This document shows positions 45,186 to 53,005 of a stretch of DNA of 64,000 nt, in pieces. Source of the stretch: Treponema sp. (GTDB lineage Bacteria > Spirochaetota > Spirochaetia > Treponematales > Treponemataceae); contig JAGAZO010000009.1 of the NCBI GenBank assembly GCA_017940005.1, positions 1 to 64,000 on the forward strand, in the 5' to 3' direction. The notes under the pieces were generated by a model. It had not been told where the DNA came from and did not search any database. It was given only the letters and a program-made list of their open reading frames with translations. Positions within the stretch are counted from its first letter, which is position 1. Each line of letters starts with the position of its first letter. A program made the position numbers and the translations under genes.

Positions 45186-46551
45186 GTTTTAATCCTCCCG
45201 GCTGTATATTTGCAAGTAATTCAATTTCATAAGACGAAAAGACAAGGTTGCATTGCGCCTGTGCAAGATTTATTTGCTCTTCTGCATATTTTTCAAGCTC
45301 TTCCAGATAATCGATTCGTTTAAGTTCACCCCTATCGACTTCCATTTTGCTGACAGTAAGCCGCCTGTTATAAAGTTCAAGCGTTTCATAAATTCGTTTA
45401 ATCGAATCAATGCAATCATCGTGCGAAGCAATCATCGAAAGCACTGTTTCATGCAACAAAACTTCGCTATCATGTACATTTTGCGCTTGTTGAGCGAGTG
45501 AGATATTTTCCATTTTTCTAGAGATGAAATACGATACAGGAAATTTGCCAGATGCACTCATGCTGTTCGATACGTTGTTCAACCCGTTTTTGTCAATCCC
45601 ATATCCGTTTGCAATCTGAAGCGGCAAAAACGGATTATTTTGAAAATTGATATTCATCTTTATTGAATATGACGGTTCCGTAAGCGGATAACGCGTTCCA
45701 GAAAAACTGATACTACCGGTCAAAGATATTTCAGGAAAATACACGCGTCTGCTGTATGCAAGCTGTTTTTTGCTGAAATATAAATCCATTCTATTTTTTT
45801 GAAGTTCTAGACTTTCTCTTTTAATAATATTCCAAATATGCACAGCATACGGTTCAAGCAGCATATCATCGTTGTCGTCGGGAAACGGTATGCGCGATAT
45901 TATTATATCGCTGTCAACATCTTCACCGAGAAGAATTTTCAATGCGCGTAATGTCATGCGCATATCTCGCTCAGTTTGCCGAAATACATCTCGGAGTTTC
46001 ATCACTGAAATAGAATATTCAAGATAATCGTTCTCAATGCGCATGCCAAGTTCGTATTCTGATTTCAATATGGCAAGCTGCTGTTCCGCGTTATTCAACA
46101 AGTCTCTGCGTATTTCAACAAGCGACATTTGCAGCATGTAGTCATAATACTGCTTTATTATCGATGCTTTGAAATTTTGCAATGACTGTTCATATTCTGC
46201 ATATTGATATGCAGCAGAGGAGCGTGCCATATCGTATGCAAGTTTATTTTTTCCACCATTGAATATCGTTTGTGTTATAGAAAACAAAATATTTTTATTT
46301 CTCGTGTCTGTGCTCGCATATTTTGACATATCTGATTCCGACCACGCTATGTCAAATTGCGGAAGAAAAGCAGAAACAGCAAAACGTGCATTTTGCAAAT
46401 TCAACAACGCATTTTCTTTTTGCAACTTATGTAGTTTTGAATTCTGTTCCGCAAATTTCATAGCCTCTTGCACAGAGCAAATTACTACTTGAGCAGAACA
46501 AATATGAGCAAACAAAGCATTAACAATAATTAATAATTTTATTTTTTGCAT
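45163..46551 (-). CDS. TolC-like outer-membrane efflux channel
   Basis: A 462-residue outer-membrane factor. It has a signal peptide (LLIIVNALFAHICSA) and two OEP repeats with long heptad helices (ALLNLQNARFAVSAFLPQFDIAW and later SLAQQAQNVHDSEVLLHE, cited for their periodicity). SEYELGMRIENDYLE is the helix-loop typical of TolC family repeats. It is the exit duct of the tripartite system. It starts 6 bp after the small lipoprotein gene. Confidence 0.87.
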   Translation of the reverse strand: MQKIKLLIIVNALFAHICSAQVVICSVQEAMKFAEQNSKLHKLQKENALLNLQNARFAVSAFLPQFDIAWSESDMSKYASTDTRNKNILFSITQTIFNGGKNKLAYDMARSSAAYQYAEYEQSLQNFKASIIKQYYDYMLQMSLVEIRRDLLNNAEQQLAILKSEYELGMRIENDYLEYSISVMKLRDVFRQTERDMRMTLRALKILLGEDVDSDIIISRIPFPDDNDDMLLEPYAVHIWNIIKRESLELQKNRMDLYFSKKQLAYSRRVYFPEISLTGSISFSGTRYPLTEPSYSIKMNINFQNNPFLPLQIANGYGIDKNGLNNVSNSMSASGKFPVSYFISRKMENISLAQQAQNVHDSEVLLHETVLSMIASHDDCIDSIKRIYETLELYNRRLTVSKMEVDRGELKRIDYLEELEKYAEEQINLAQAQCNLVFSSYEIELLANIQPGGLKHVCLLFK

Positions 46552-46557
46552 AACGAT

Positions 46558-47064
46558 TCAATATTCCAAAGAGTTTTTCACAAATTTCAATATTTTTTTA
46601 TACAATTCATTGGCAAGCGCATTCTGCTCAATGCTCGAAACGATTGTGCTTTTTGTTTCTTTACATAGCCCGAACTGCGCAACAACAGATCCTTGTCGAT
46701 TTGTAAGCGTCGAAGCCATGTAAATTGAATTCCATTCTTCAATATTTTTAATAAATGCTCGCTGCGTAATAACAACATCCACAGCAACAACATCTTCGGC
46801 AATATCGCTGACAACTGATTTAGTTTGTATGCCACCTCTATATTTGTCAAATTCACGCGCAGCAAATTTCATTTTCAATATTTCTTGCATATGATGTGCG
46901 CATTCCGCATCACTCATATTGTTTTCGGTAACGCTTACCGAATTCACTTTTACTGTATAATTCACCGGCGCATTGCTCCGTCCTGCGAATGCTTCTTGCA
47001 TTTTTACCGTTGTACAACTTGCAAGCAGGGCAACTGCACAAATAATTTCTACGATATGTTTCAT
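46558..47064 (-). CDS. Small lipoprotein of RND operon, unknown function
   Basis: A 168-residue protein with a lipoprotein signal (IICAVALLASC, Cys about 17). The mature part has an Ala/Asp-rich alpha-beta pattern. VDVVITQRAFIKN and MASTLTNRQGSVVAQFG suggest a small domain like those of envelope-stress or LPS-assembly lipoproteins, but I cannot assign a family. Its ATG abuts the stop of the TPR lipoprotein gene. Confidence 0.68.
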   Translation of the reverse strand: MKHIVEIICAVALLASCTTVKMQEAFAGRSNAPVNYTVKVNSVSVTENNMSDAECAHHMQEILKMKFAAREFDKYRGGIQTKSVVSDIAEDVVAVDVVITQRAFIKNIEEWNSIYMASTLTNRQGSVVAQFGLCKETKSTIVSSIEQNALANELYKKILKFVKNSLEY

Positions 47065-47697
47065 CTATTCCTCCGTTAATAATTTTTCAGACAATCGTAA
47101 ACTGTCAGCGTGCACGTCAAAAAGAACAGCACTTTTTACTTTGTAACCACGCGCTTTTTCTGGGAGTCCCATAAGCTCCCATGAAGACGCAAGTTTTTCA
47201 TATACCTTTTGAGAATCTGCAAGGGCCGTTTCTGCCCTACCAAGCATGACAAGTTGTGTATCCATATCGTGTTTTTTGCTGGCAAGCAATGAATACAGAT
47301 AATAGACGCGCCAGTCAGAAATATTGAACGAAAGCTCTTGCATTAAAAGCTCCTCCGCATCTGCAAAATTATCTTGCATAATGCAGCACCGAATAAGCCA
47401 AAGCCGTGCTTCAGTATGTCCAGAATGTTTTTTTACAAGATGCGTGACTATTTTTTGCGATGCTTCATAATCCTTGAGGAAAAAATAAATCTTACTTTTA
47501 AGAAATTGCGCTTCATAAAAATTTTTATTGCAATCACATGCAAGATTTACAAAATTGAGTGCTGTTTGCAAATCTTTTTTTGCATAGTATTCAATCGCGC
47601 TTACATATAGTTTCTCAGCATCGCCACGCCTATTCTTACATGAGAATAAAAGCACGACTGACAAAATTACTAAACTAACTATACCTATTTCTTTCAT
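47065..47697 (-). CDS. TPR-containing lipoprotein of RND operon
   Basis: A ~210-residue lipoprotein (VILSVVLLFSC). Helical repeats of the TPR type cover most of the protein (AIEYYAKKDLQTALNFVNLAC, cited as an A-x3-Y...A repeat, and AQFLKSKIYFFLKDYEASQ). The start may be ATG 47697 or TTG 47703, which overlaps the upstream stop. Probably a periplasmic assembly or docking factor. Confidence 0.72.
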   Translation of the reverse strand: MKEIGIVSLVILSVVLLFSCKNRRGDAEKLYVSAIEYYAKKDLQTALNFVNLACDCNKNFYEAQFLKSKIYFFLKDYEASQKIVTHLVKKHSGHTEARLWLIRCCIMQDNFADAEELLMQELSFNISDWRVYYLYSLLASKKHDMDTQLVMLGRAETALADSQKVYEKLASSWELMGLPEKARGYKVKSAVLFDVHADSLRLSEKLLTEE

Positions 47698-47699
47698 AT

Positions 47700-49109
47700 T
47701 CAACCCAATATAAAATCAATCCGTTCTACAAGCTTTGAAGACGCGTTTGCTCGACGTCTGAACAAAGCGTCATCAAGATTCAACAAATTGCGTTGCTTGC
47801 GAAGAAGTGTAAGCGCATACAATTCGTATTCATTATCAGGCAGTGCAAGCAGTTCAAAAATGCTTTCAAGTGCATTGTCATTACGCGTACGTGCATATTG
47901 TGCAAGCGCCAAATTCACTTCCGATGGTATGAGCAAATGCTGTGATTGAGCTGCAGAAAGCCCTTGTATTTTCCCAAGTTCTTTCCGTGCATCAGCGATA
48001 AAGACATTGTCATTGCCAAGAACTATAATCTTTTCAAGCACAGGAACAAAATCCTTATACGCATCAGGACGTACTTGCAAGAACGCATTATATGTATGCC
48101 AGTAATACGAAGGGAAATACGAAAAATAATTTTCAACCGCAAGCAACGCTTTAATATCAGATTCAGTGCATACAGCCGCTTTACTTTTTTTCACCGCAGA
48201 AATATAGCGTTTTACAAAAAAATCACACTCAAGTTCATATTCCAATTCTTGCGAAGCAAAAAAACTGCGTACAAACTTGACAGCGCTTTCATATGTTTTA
48301 TACGCATCGTCTACCACAAACTCTTTTTCAATCTCGTCAAGTCGTTTGAGAAACATATATTCATCTGCTGCTCCAAAGCATGATGCATATTCATAATCGA
48401 GAAAGGCTGCTAAAACAGCTCGTTGCATATCTCCACATTTTTCATATAATGAAGATGCAAACTGTCCAAAGCCCAAAAAGTATGCACCCGTCGAAAAATA
48501 GCGCTCAACAATCTTTTTGCAGTCGTTTGCTCTGTTACGTTTTGCAAGCAGCAGCATATATGTGCGCATGTCACGATTCGACGCACTTTCAGGAATTACG
48601 CTAAAAAGCGTATCGAAAAGTGTAAGTGCTTCATCATATTTTTCTTGTACATACAGCGCATGCGCTTCAATATACTTATATTGCAACCCTGCAATTTTAT
48701 CTGCCGATTTAGATTTTTTTGCATACGTAATTGCGCTCTCATAATTATGCAACAGCATTTCAAGCTCCGCACGTGTTCCGTACATTTGCGCTATCATGCG
48801 TTTTCCATCTTTATTACGCGGTGCATTGCCTACAACAGACTCTGCACGCATAAGATATTCAAGCGATTTTTCATACTGTCCAGATAAAAAATATAGTTGC
48901 GCCAAATCAAGTTTTGATTCAAAGTGCTCCGCATGCATAGCCTCATATGAAAACACTTTTTGAAAAAGTTCTTCACCAGAAAGTTCTGATTTTTTCAATG
49001 TCTCATACGCTTCGCTCATATGACTGCTACACGCTACCATGAACAATGCGATGATTGTCATACCAAAATTAATAATTAACAATTTTTTGAACTGTGTATT
49101 GATTTTCAT
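47700..49109 (-). CDS. Large TPR lipoprotein, first gene of RND operon
   Basis: A 469-residue lipoprotein (TIIALFMVAC, Cys about 27) with TPR-like helices: LAQLYFLSGQYEKSLEYLMRAE, cited for its classical W/L-G-Y-A-P spacing, and ALYVQEKYDEALTLFDTLF. It is preceded by GAGGT and a ~250-bp divergent region, so it heads the nine-gene operon. In other systems TPR lipoproteins help assemble outer-membrane complexes (BamD, PilF), which is the best guess here. Confidence 0.78.
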   Translation of the reverse strand: MKINTQFKKLLIINFGMTIIALFMVACSSHMSEAYETLKKSELSGEELFQKVFSYEAMHAEHFESKLDLAQLYFLSGQYEKSLEYLMRAESVVGNAPRNKDGKRMIAQMYGTRAELEMLLHNYESAITYAKKSKSADKIAGLQYKYIEAHALYVQEKYDEALTLFDTLFSVIPESASNRDMRTYMLLLAKRNRANDCKKIVERYFSTGAYFLGFGQFASSLYEKCGDMQRAVLAAFLDYEYASCFGAADEYMFLKRLDEIEKEFVVDDAYKTYESAVKFVRSFFASQELEYELECDFFVKRYISAVKKSKAAVCTESDIKALLAVENYFSYFPSYYWHTYNAFLQVRPDAYKDFVPVLEKIIVLGNDNVFIADARKELGKIQGLSAAQSQHLLIPSEVNLALAQYARTRNDNALESIFELLALPDNEYELYALTLLRKQRNLLNLDDALFRRRANASSKLVERIDFILG

Positions 49110-49365
49110 ATATACCTCATTCTTTTAAAAATTTTCAAAATCACCATACCTTGTCGCAGAGCAGCGCGGCAAAGTGTTCTCTCAAGCTATTGCTTGGTTT
49201 TCATACATTAGATTGTCAAAGAATGACGCTTTTACGCGTTTTTTTGAAAAAAAATTTATATTAGCACAAAATGTTGTTTTGTTAGCAATACTTTTTTATG
49301 GAATTATCTTTGATATGGACATTGCGACCATTGAATGAAACTATTTTTTTTGTTATGTTACAGGC
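49110..49365. other. Divergent control region of the RND operon
   Basis: This 256-bp A+T-rich spacer must hold the promoters for the minus-strand pump operon and the plus-strand lipoprotein gene. A TTGACA occurs on the minus strand at about 49214-49219, but no good -10 stands 17 bp away. ACGC/GCGT half-sites surround a TTTTA core near 49225-49240. I cannot call a promoter with confidence. Confidence 0.35.
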
Positions 49366-49995
49366 ATGAATATAAACTATAAGTGTATCATTGCATCGTT
49401 CGTTATCGCATGTACATGCTTTTTATGCACCGCGTGCATTGACATAGAGCAAAAAATCTCTGCAGATAAAAAAGGCAACTATTTTGTAGAATACACAATG
49501 CTTATCGATAAAGCTATCCTTGAGCTCATGGATGCAAACGTAGAAGATATGTTTTCCGACATTGAAGATGCTGATGATTTCATCTCAAACATACAGCACA
49601 TTGATACAAACGATAAAGCGGGTATAGCTTTTACCATAAACGTGACGAATCTTGTACAAGCAGGAAATGGAGCGGAAAAAGAATTCAAAATGTTTGTCCC
49701 GCGTAAAATAGAAAATGTATTTATTGTGCCGCTCATCGATTTTGCTGAAGCAGGTTTTGGTTCTGCCGCTGATGACGCCACAGATGCAATGATAAATCTC
49801 TTTATTAAGAATGCAACATATAAAATCATCGTAGAAAAGCGTGCATTTACAAAGACAAAAAGTGCAGAACTTCATTCAGATGGTATACAAAAATCCATTG
49901 CATTTGAATATGTAAAACGGCAAAATCAGACAATCATAACGATTCCCATGATTGATTTGCTCGATAAACCTGCGGCAGAAGTGTGGCTAAAATAG
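49366..49995 (+). CDS. Lipoprotein, unknown function
   Basis: A 209-residue lipoprotein (CTCFLCTAC, Cys about 24). After the lipid Cys comes IDIEQKISADKKGNYFVEYTM, which resembles the start of LppM/DUF3153-like proteins (a beta-rich domain with an amphipathic end). No catalytic motif is seen. It is divergent from the RND operon and could share its control region; the two may be functionally linked, but that is only inferred from position. Confidence 0.7.
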   Translation: MNINYKCIIASFVIACTCFLCTACIDIEQKISADKKGNYFVEYTMLIDKAILELMDANVEDMFSDIEDADDFISNIQHIDTNDKAGIAFTINVTNLVQAGNGAEKEFKMFVPRKIENVFIVPLIDFAEAGFGSAADDATDAMINLFIKNATYKIIVEKRAFTKTKSAELHSDGIQKSIAFEYVKRQNQTIITIPMIDLLDKPAAEVWLK

Positions 49996-50083
49996 TTTTT
50001 AGTATTACACACAATGCCACACAAGCGTAACATACTGTTTTGCATATTTACTTAACTTCGTATATTGCAATATAGTATAGCCT

Positions 50084-50545
50084 ATGGATGTTAACATTAT
50101 CAATCCGTTTTTAACGGCATGTGAAAATGCATTTGTAAACATGTTCAATCTGGCGCCGCAACACAAAGACCCGTATTTGCTCGATGCAAAATCTGGTCAC
50201 ACATGGGAAATATCAGGGCTGCTCGGATTGACTGGAGACTGCGATGGTGTGGTAGCATTCCGTCTTCATAAAATTCTTGCAAGTAAAATGCTCGAATTGT
50301 CTGGCATAAAAGCAGATACACCGGAGGAGCGAGAGGAACTGGCAAAACAGCTTGTAAGTGAATTTACAAACATTATTTCAGGTAACGCGATTTCGCAGAT
50401 AAAAAATAAAAATATCAGCGTGTCGCCGCCAGTTGTAGTAACAGGAGAAGACCATATGCTTTCGTGGCCAAAAAATTATCCAATTGTGGCAATACCGTTT
50501 GTCACAAAGCATGGACCATTTGAAGTAGACGTGTGCTTTAAATAG
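50084..50545 (+). CDS. cheX: CheX-type chemotaxis phosphatase
   Basis: A 153-residue protein of the CheC/CheX/FliY family. VSEFTNIISGNAIS carries the ExxN catalytic pair that removes phosphate from CheY-P, in the single-site CheX arrangement. SPPVVVTGED and the terminal PFEVDVCF strand agree. In T. pallidum cheX is part of cheAWXY; here it stands alone, so it may be a second copy or act on another response regulator. Confidence 0.83.
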   Translation: MDVNIINPFLTACENAFVNMFNLAPQHKDPYLLDAKSGHTWEISGLLGLTGDCDGVVAFRLHKILASKMLELSGIKADTPEEREELAKQLVSEFTNIISGNAISQIKNKNISVSPPVVVTGEDHMLSWPKNYPIVAIPFVTKHGPFEVDVCFK

Positions 50546-50636
50546 CGGTGCAGTAAACGGCTACGCATACTTGGCGGCAAAACAAGTGCGAACAGCAAGC
50601 GTTTTAAATAGCAGGGCAATGAATGGCGGCGCACAC
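50537..50636. repeat. Imperfect 34-bp direct repeats at the cheX 3' end
   Basis: TTTAAATAGC...GGC..CGCA at 50537-50570, which includes the cheX stop, recurs at 50603-50636 with about 25 of 34 bases conserved. The rest of the 216-bp gap to the aminopeptidase gene has a small AGGGG/CCCCT dyad near 50688-50703. Confidence 0.55.
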
Positions 50637-50761
50637 CATCTTTGCTCGCCGTGAGAGTAGTTTTTGAACAAAGCGAGATGCGAGCGTCAGGGGATTAACC
50701 CCTCCGCGCAAATCAAACGAGACACATCAGCATATTTGCAAAGATTTTTATAGGAGTATGT

Positions 50762-52117
50762 ATGAACGAACAATTTATTAACGATTACAAAACGTTTCTC
50801 GACAATGGCAAAACTGAACGTGAATGCACAGCGCAGATTATCAGCATGGCGGAAAAGCACGGCTACAAAGATGTTGCATCGTGCAAAACGCTCAAAGCTG
50901 GCGACAAAGTGTATGTGCAAAAGATGGGAAAATCTATTGCGCTTTTTGAAATAGGCAGCGGCAATCTGGAAGATGGCATGAATATTCTCGGAGCGCATAT
51001 TGATTCGCCGCGCCTTGACGTCAAGCAAAACCCGCTCTACGAAAAAGATTTCGTCGTATACTTGAACACGCATTACTACGGCGGCATAAAAAAATACCAG
51101 TGGGTTACAACACCGCTCGCCATTCACGGCGTTGTGTGCAAAAAAGACGGCTCCATTATCACTATAAAAATAGGCGAAGAAGCGGACGACCCCGTGTTTT
51201 GCGTTTCAGATATTTTGCCGCATCTTGCACAGGAACAGATGAAAGAAAAAGCGTCTGATTTTATTCCTGGCGAAAATCTTGATTTGATTGTCGGTTCTGA
51301 ACCGCCGCAAAAAGAAAAAGACGATGATGACGCAAAATCAAAAAACAAAAAAGACAAATGCAAAAAAGAAATTATTAAATTGCTCAAAGAAAAATATGAT
51401 TTCGATGAGGATGATTTTGCTTCTGCAGAGCTTGAAATAGTGCCCGCCGGCCGCGCGCGCGATTTAGGATTCGACCGCTCGCTCATTTTGGCATACGGGC
51501 AGGACGACCGCGCATGCGCGTTCACTTCTGCGCAAGCGCTTTTTGACAGCACAGCGAGCACGCGTACAAACTGCTGCCTGTGCGTAGACAAAGAAGAAAT
51601 AGGCAGCTACGGTGCCACAGGCATGGGTTCGCATTTGCTTGAAAACGCTGTTGCAGAAATCATTTCGCGCATGGGCGGAAATTCAAACGATTTGACATTG
51701 CGCCGCTGTCTTGCTGCGAGCACAATGCTTTCAAGCGACGTGAATGCCGCATTCGACCCTATGAATGCAAGCTTGTACGACAAAGACAATGCATCGTTTT
51801 TGGGCGGCGGAATCACGTTTAATAAATATACTGGCAGTCGCGGCAAATATTCTGCAAGCGACGCGAATCCTGAATTTATCGCAAAGGTGCGCGCGCTCAT
51901 GGACAAAAACAACATTCCGTTTCAGATGGCGGAACTTGGCAAAGTTGACCAAGGCGGCGGCGGCACAATTGCGCATTTGGCAGCAAAATACGGCATGGAT
52001 GTGCTCGATGCAGGCGTCGCTGTTTTGAGCATGCACGCGCCGTGGGAGATTACGCACAAAGAGGACATCTGCACGGCATACGAGTGCTACAAATCATTTT
52101 TGACGCTTGAAAAATAG
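50762..52117 (+). CDS. M18-family aminopeptidase
   Basis: A cytoplasmic dizinc aminopeptidase, 451 residues. Metal ligands and catalytic residues are all visible: His in GAHIDSPRLD, Asp in YGQDDRACAF, the Glu pair in VDKEEIGSYGATG, Asp in SSDVNAAFD and His in SMHAPWE. A very charged linker (EKDDDDAKSKNKKDKCKK) interrupts the region around residues 185-205 and is unusual. AGGAGTATGT precedes the ATG. A strong terminator follows. Confidence 0.94.
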   Translation: MNEQFINDYKTFLDNGKTERECTAQIISMAEKHGYKDVASCKTLKAGDKVYVQKMGKSIALFEIGSGNLEDGMNILGAHIDSPRLDVKQNPLYEKDFVVYLNTHYYGGIKKYQWVTTPLAIHGVVCKKDGSIITIKIGEEADDPVFCVSDILPHLAQEQMKEKASDFIPGENLDLIVGSEPPQKEKDDDDAKSKNKKDKCKKEIIKLLKEKYDFDEDDFASAELEIVPAGRARDLGFDRSLILAYGQDDRACAFTSAQALFDSTASTRTNCCLCVDKEEIGSYGATGMGSHLLENAVAEIISRMGGNSNDLTLRRCLAASTMLSSDVNAAFDPMNASLYDKDNASFLGGGITFNKYTGSRGKYSASDANPEFIAKVRALMDKNNIPFQMAELGKVDQGGGGTIAHLAAKYGMDVLDAGVAVLSMHAPWEITHKEDICTAYECYKSFLTLEK

Positions 52118-52120
52118 TGA

Positions 52121-52163
52121 CCACGAGGGGCAGCGACTTGTGTCGCTGCCCCTCGTGGTTTTT
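52121..52163 (+). terminator. Strong intrinsic terminator
   Basis: A perfect 17-bp stem (CCACGAGGGGCAGCGAC and its complement) with a TTGT loop and five Ts, 4 bp after the aminopeptidase stop codon. Confidence 0.93.
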
Positions 52164-52229
52164 CCAGAAGCGCCGCGCATGCATAAAACGGAATGGAGCG
52201 CACCGACATGCGCAAGCGTTCTGCATGCC

Positions 52230-52372
52230 GACATGCGATGTACGCTGCCACCGAGCCCGCCGTGGAGGGACGCCGAAGGCGTTCTGAAGCGAGCGCTACG
52301 CGCGCGCGAAAGAATGGAGGCGAAAGCCGAAATCCCGCAAGGGCGGTTCTTCCAATCGCTTGCTCCCCAAAA
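52230..52372 (+). repeat. GC-rich repeat element, copy B
   Basis: This GC-rich block between the aminopeptidase and acetyltransferase genes ends AAGGGCGGTTCTTCCA...GCTTGCTCC and an A-run, matching the end of the element at 16621-16740 in inverse orientation. Open frames run through it but have no protein-like composition. No independent gene is called in 52164-52489. Confidence 0.55.
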
Positions 52373-52489
52373 AATGTATCATTCGTTTTTGTTATTTTTG
52401 CTAGCAGGAGCGGCAACGCGCCGACACGTACGCGATTGTTTTTTGCAGTTGGACTTGCTGCACGCACACACGATGCATATACTGTCTGC

Positions 52490-53005
52490 ATGAACATACA
52501 ATTAGTAAATTGGTCTGCCGACAACAAAGCGGAGTTGGTTCGTATGTGCAACGCTGTTGATAGGGCGTATCTTTCAGAAAGAATGCCCTATCCGTATACG
52601 GAAACAGATGCGGACTGGTGGCTGAACAACATTGCAGAAAATGAAGGCACGAACGGCGTGTTCCGTGCGATAGTTGCAGACGGCGCGTATGTCGGAAATA
52701 TCTCTGTTGAAAAAAAATCAGATGTGTATACAAAGGACGCAGAGATTGGCTACTTTCTTGTGCCTGATTATTGGAACAACGGCATTATGACGCACGCTGT
52801 TTCAACGATGTGCAGCATGGCGTTTTCTGCGCTCGACATCATGCGCATCACCGGTCTTGTGTACGAGCCGAATACTGCATCGCGTCGCGTGCTTGAAAAA
52901 AATGGATTCGCGCTTGAAGGCATTATGAAAAACGCTGTGTACAAAAATGGCGCAGTGTACAATCTGTGCGTGTATGGAAAACTGGCAGAATGTTCCGCTC
53001 GCTAA
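52490..53005 (+). CDS. GNAT-family N-acetyltransferase (RimJ/RimL-like)
   Basis: A 171-residue acetyltransferase of the ribosomal-protein or antibiotic type. VGNISVEKK, DAEIGYFLVPDYWNNGIMTHAV (acetyl-CoA pyrophosphate loop, cited for its N-N-G-I-M core) and GLVYEPNTASRRVLEKNGF are the usual A/B motifs. The frame is open from 52193, but the upstream part is repeat sequence; ATG 52490 is chosen, though no ribosome site is evident. Substrate unknown. Its last codons overlap the convergent outer-membrane peptidase gene by 4 bp. Confidence 0.87.
   Translation: MNIQLVNWSADNKAELVRMCNAVDRAYLSERMPYPYTETDADWWLNNIAENEGTNGVFRAIVADGAYVGNISVEKKSDVYTKDAEIGYFLVPDYWNNGIMTHAVSTMCSMAFSALDIMRITGLVYEPNTASRRVLEKNGFALEGIMKNAVYKNGAVYNLCVYGKLAECSAR

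Noticed and set aside
52193..52489. N-terminal extension of the acetyltransferase
   Set aside because: The extra ~99 codons are Arg/Ala-rich, lie in a GC-rich repeat, and are not part of a GNAT fold.
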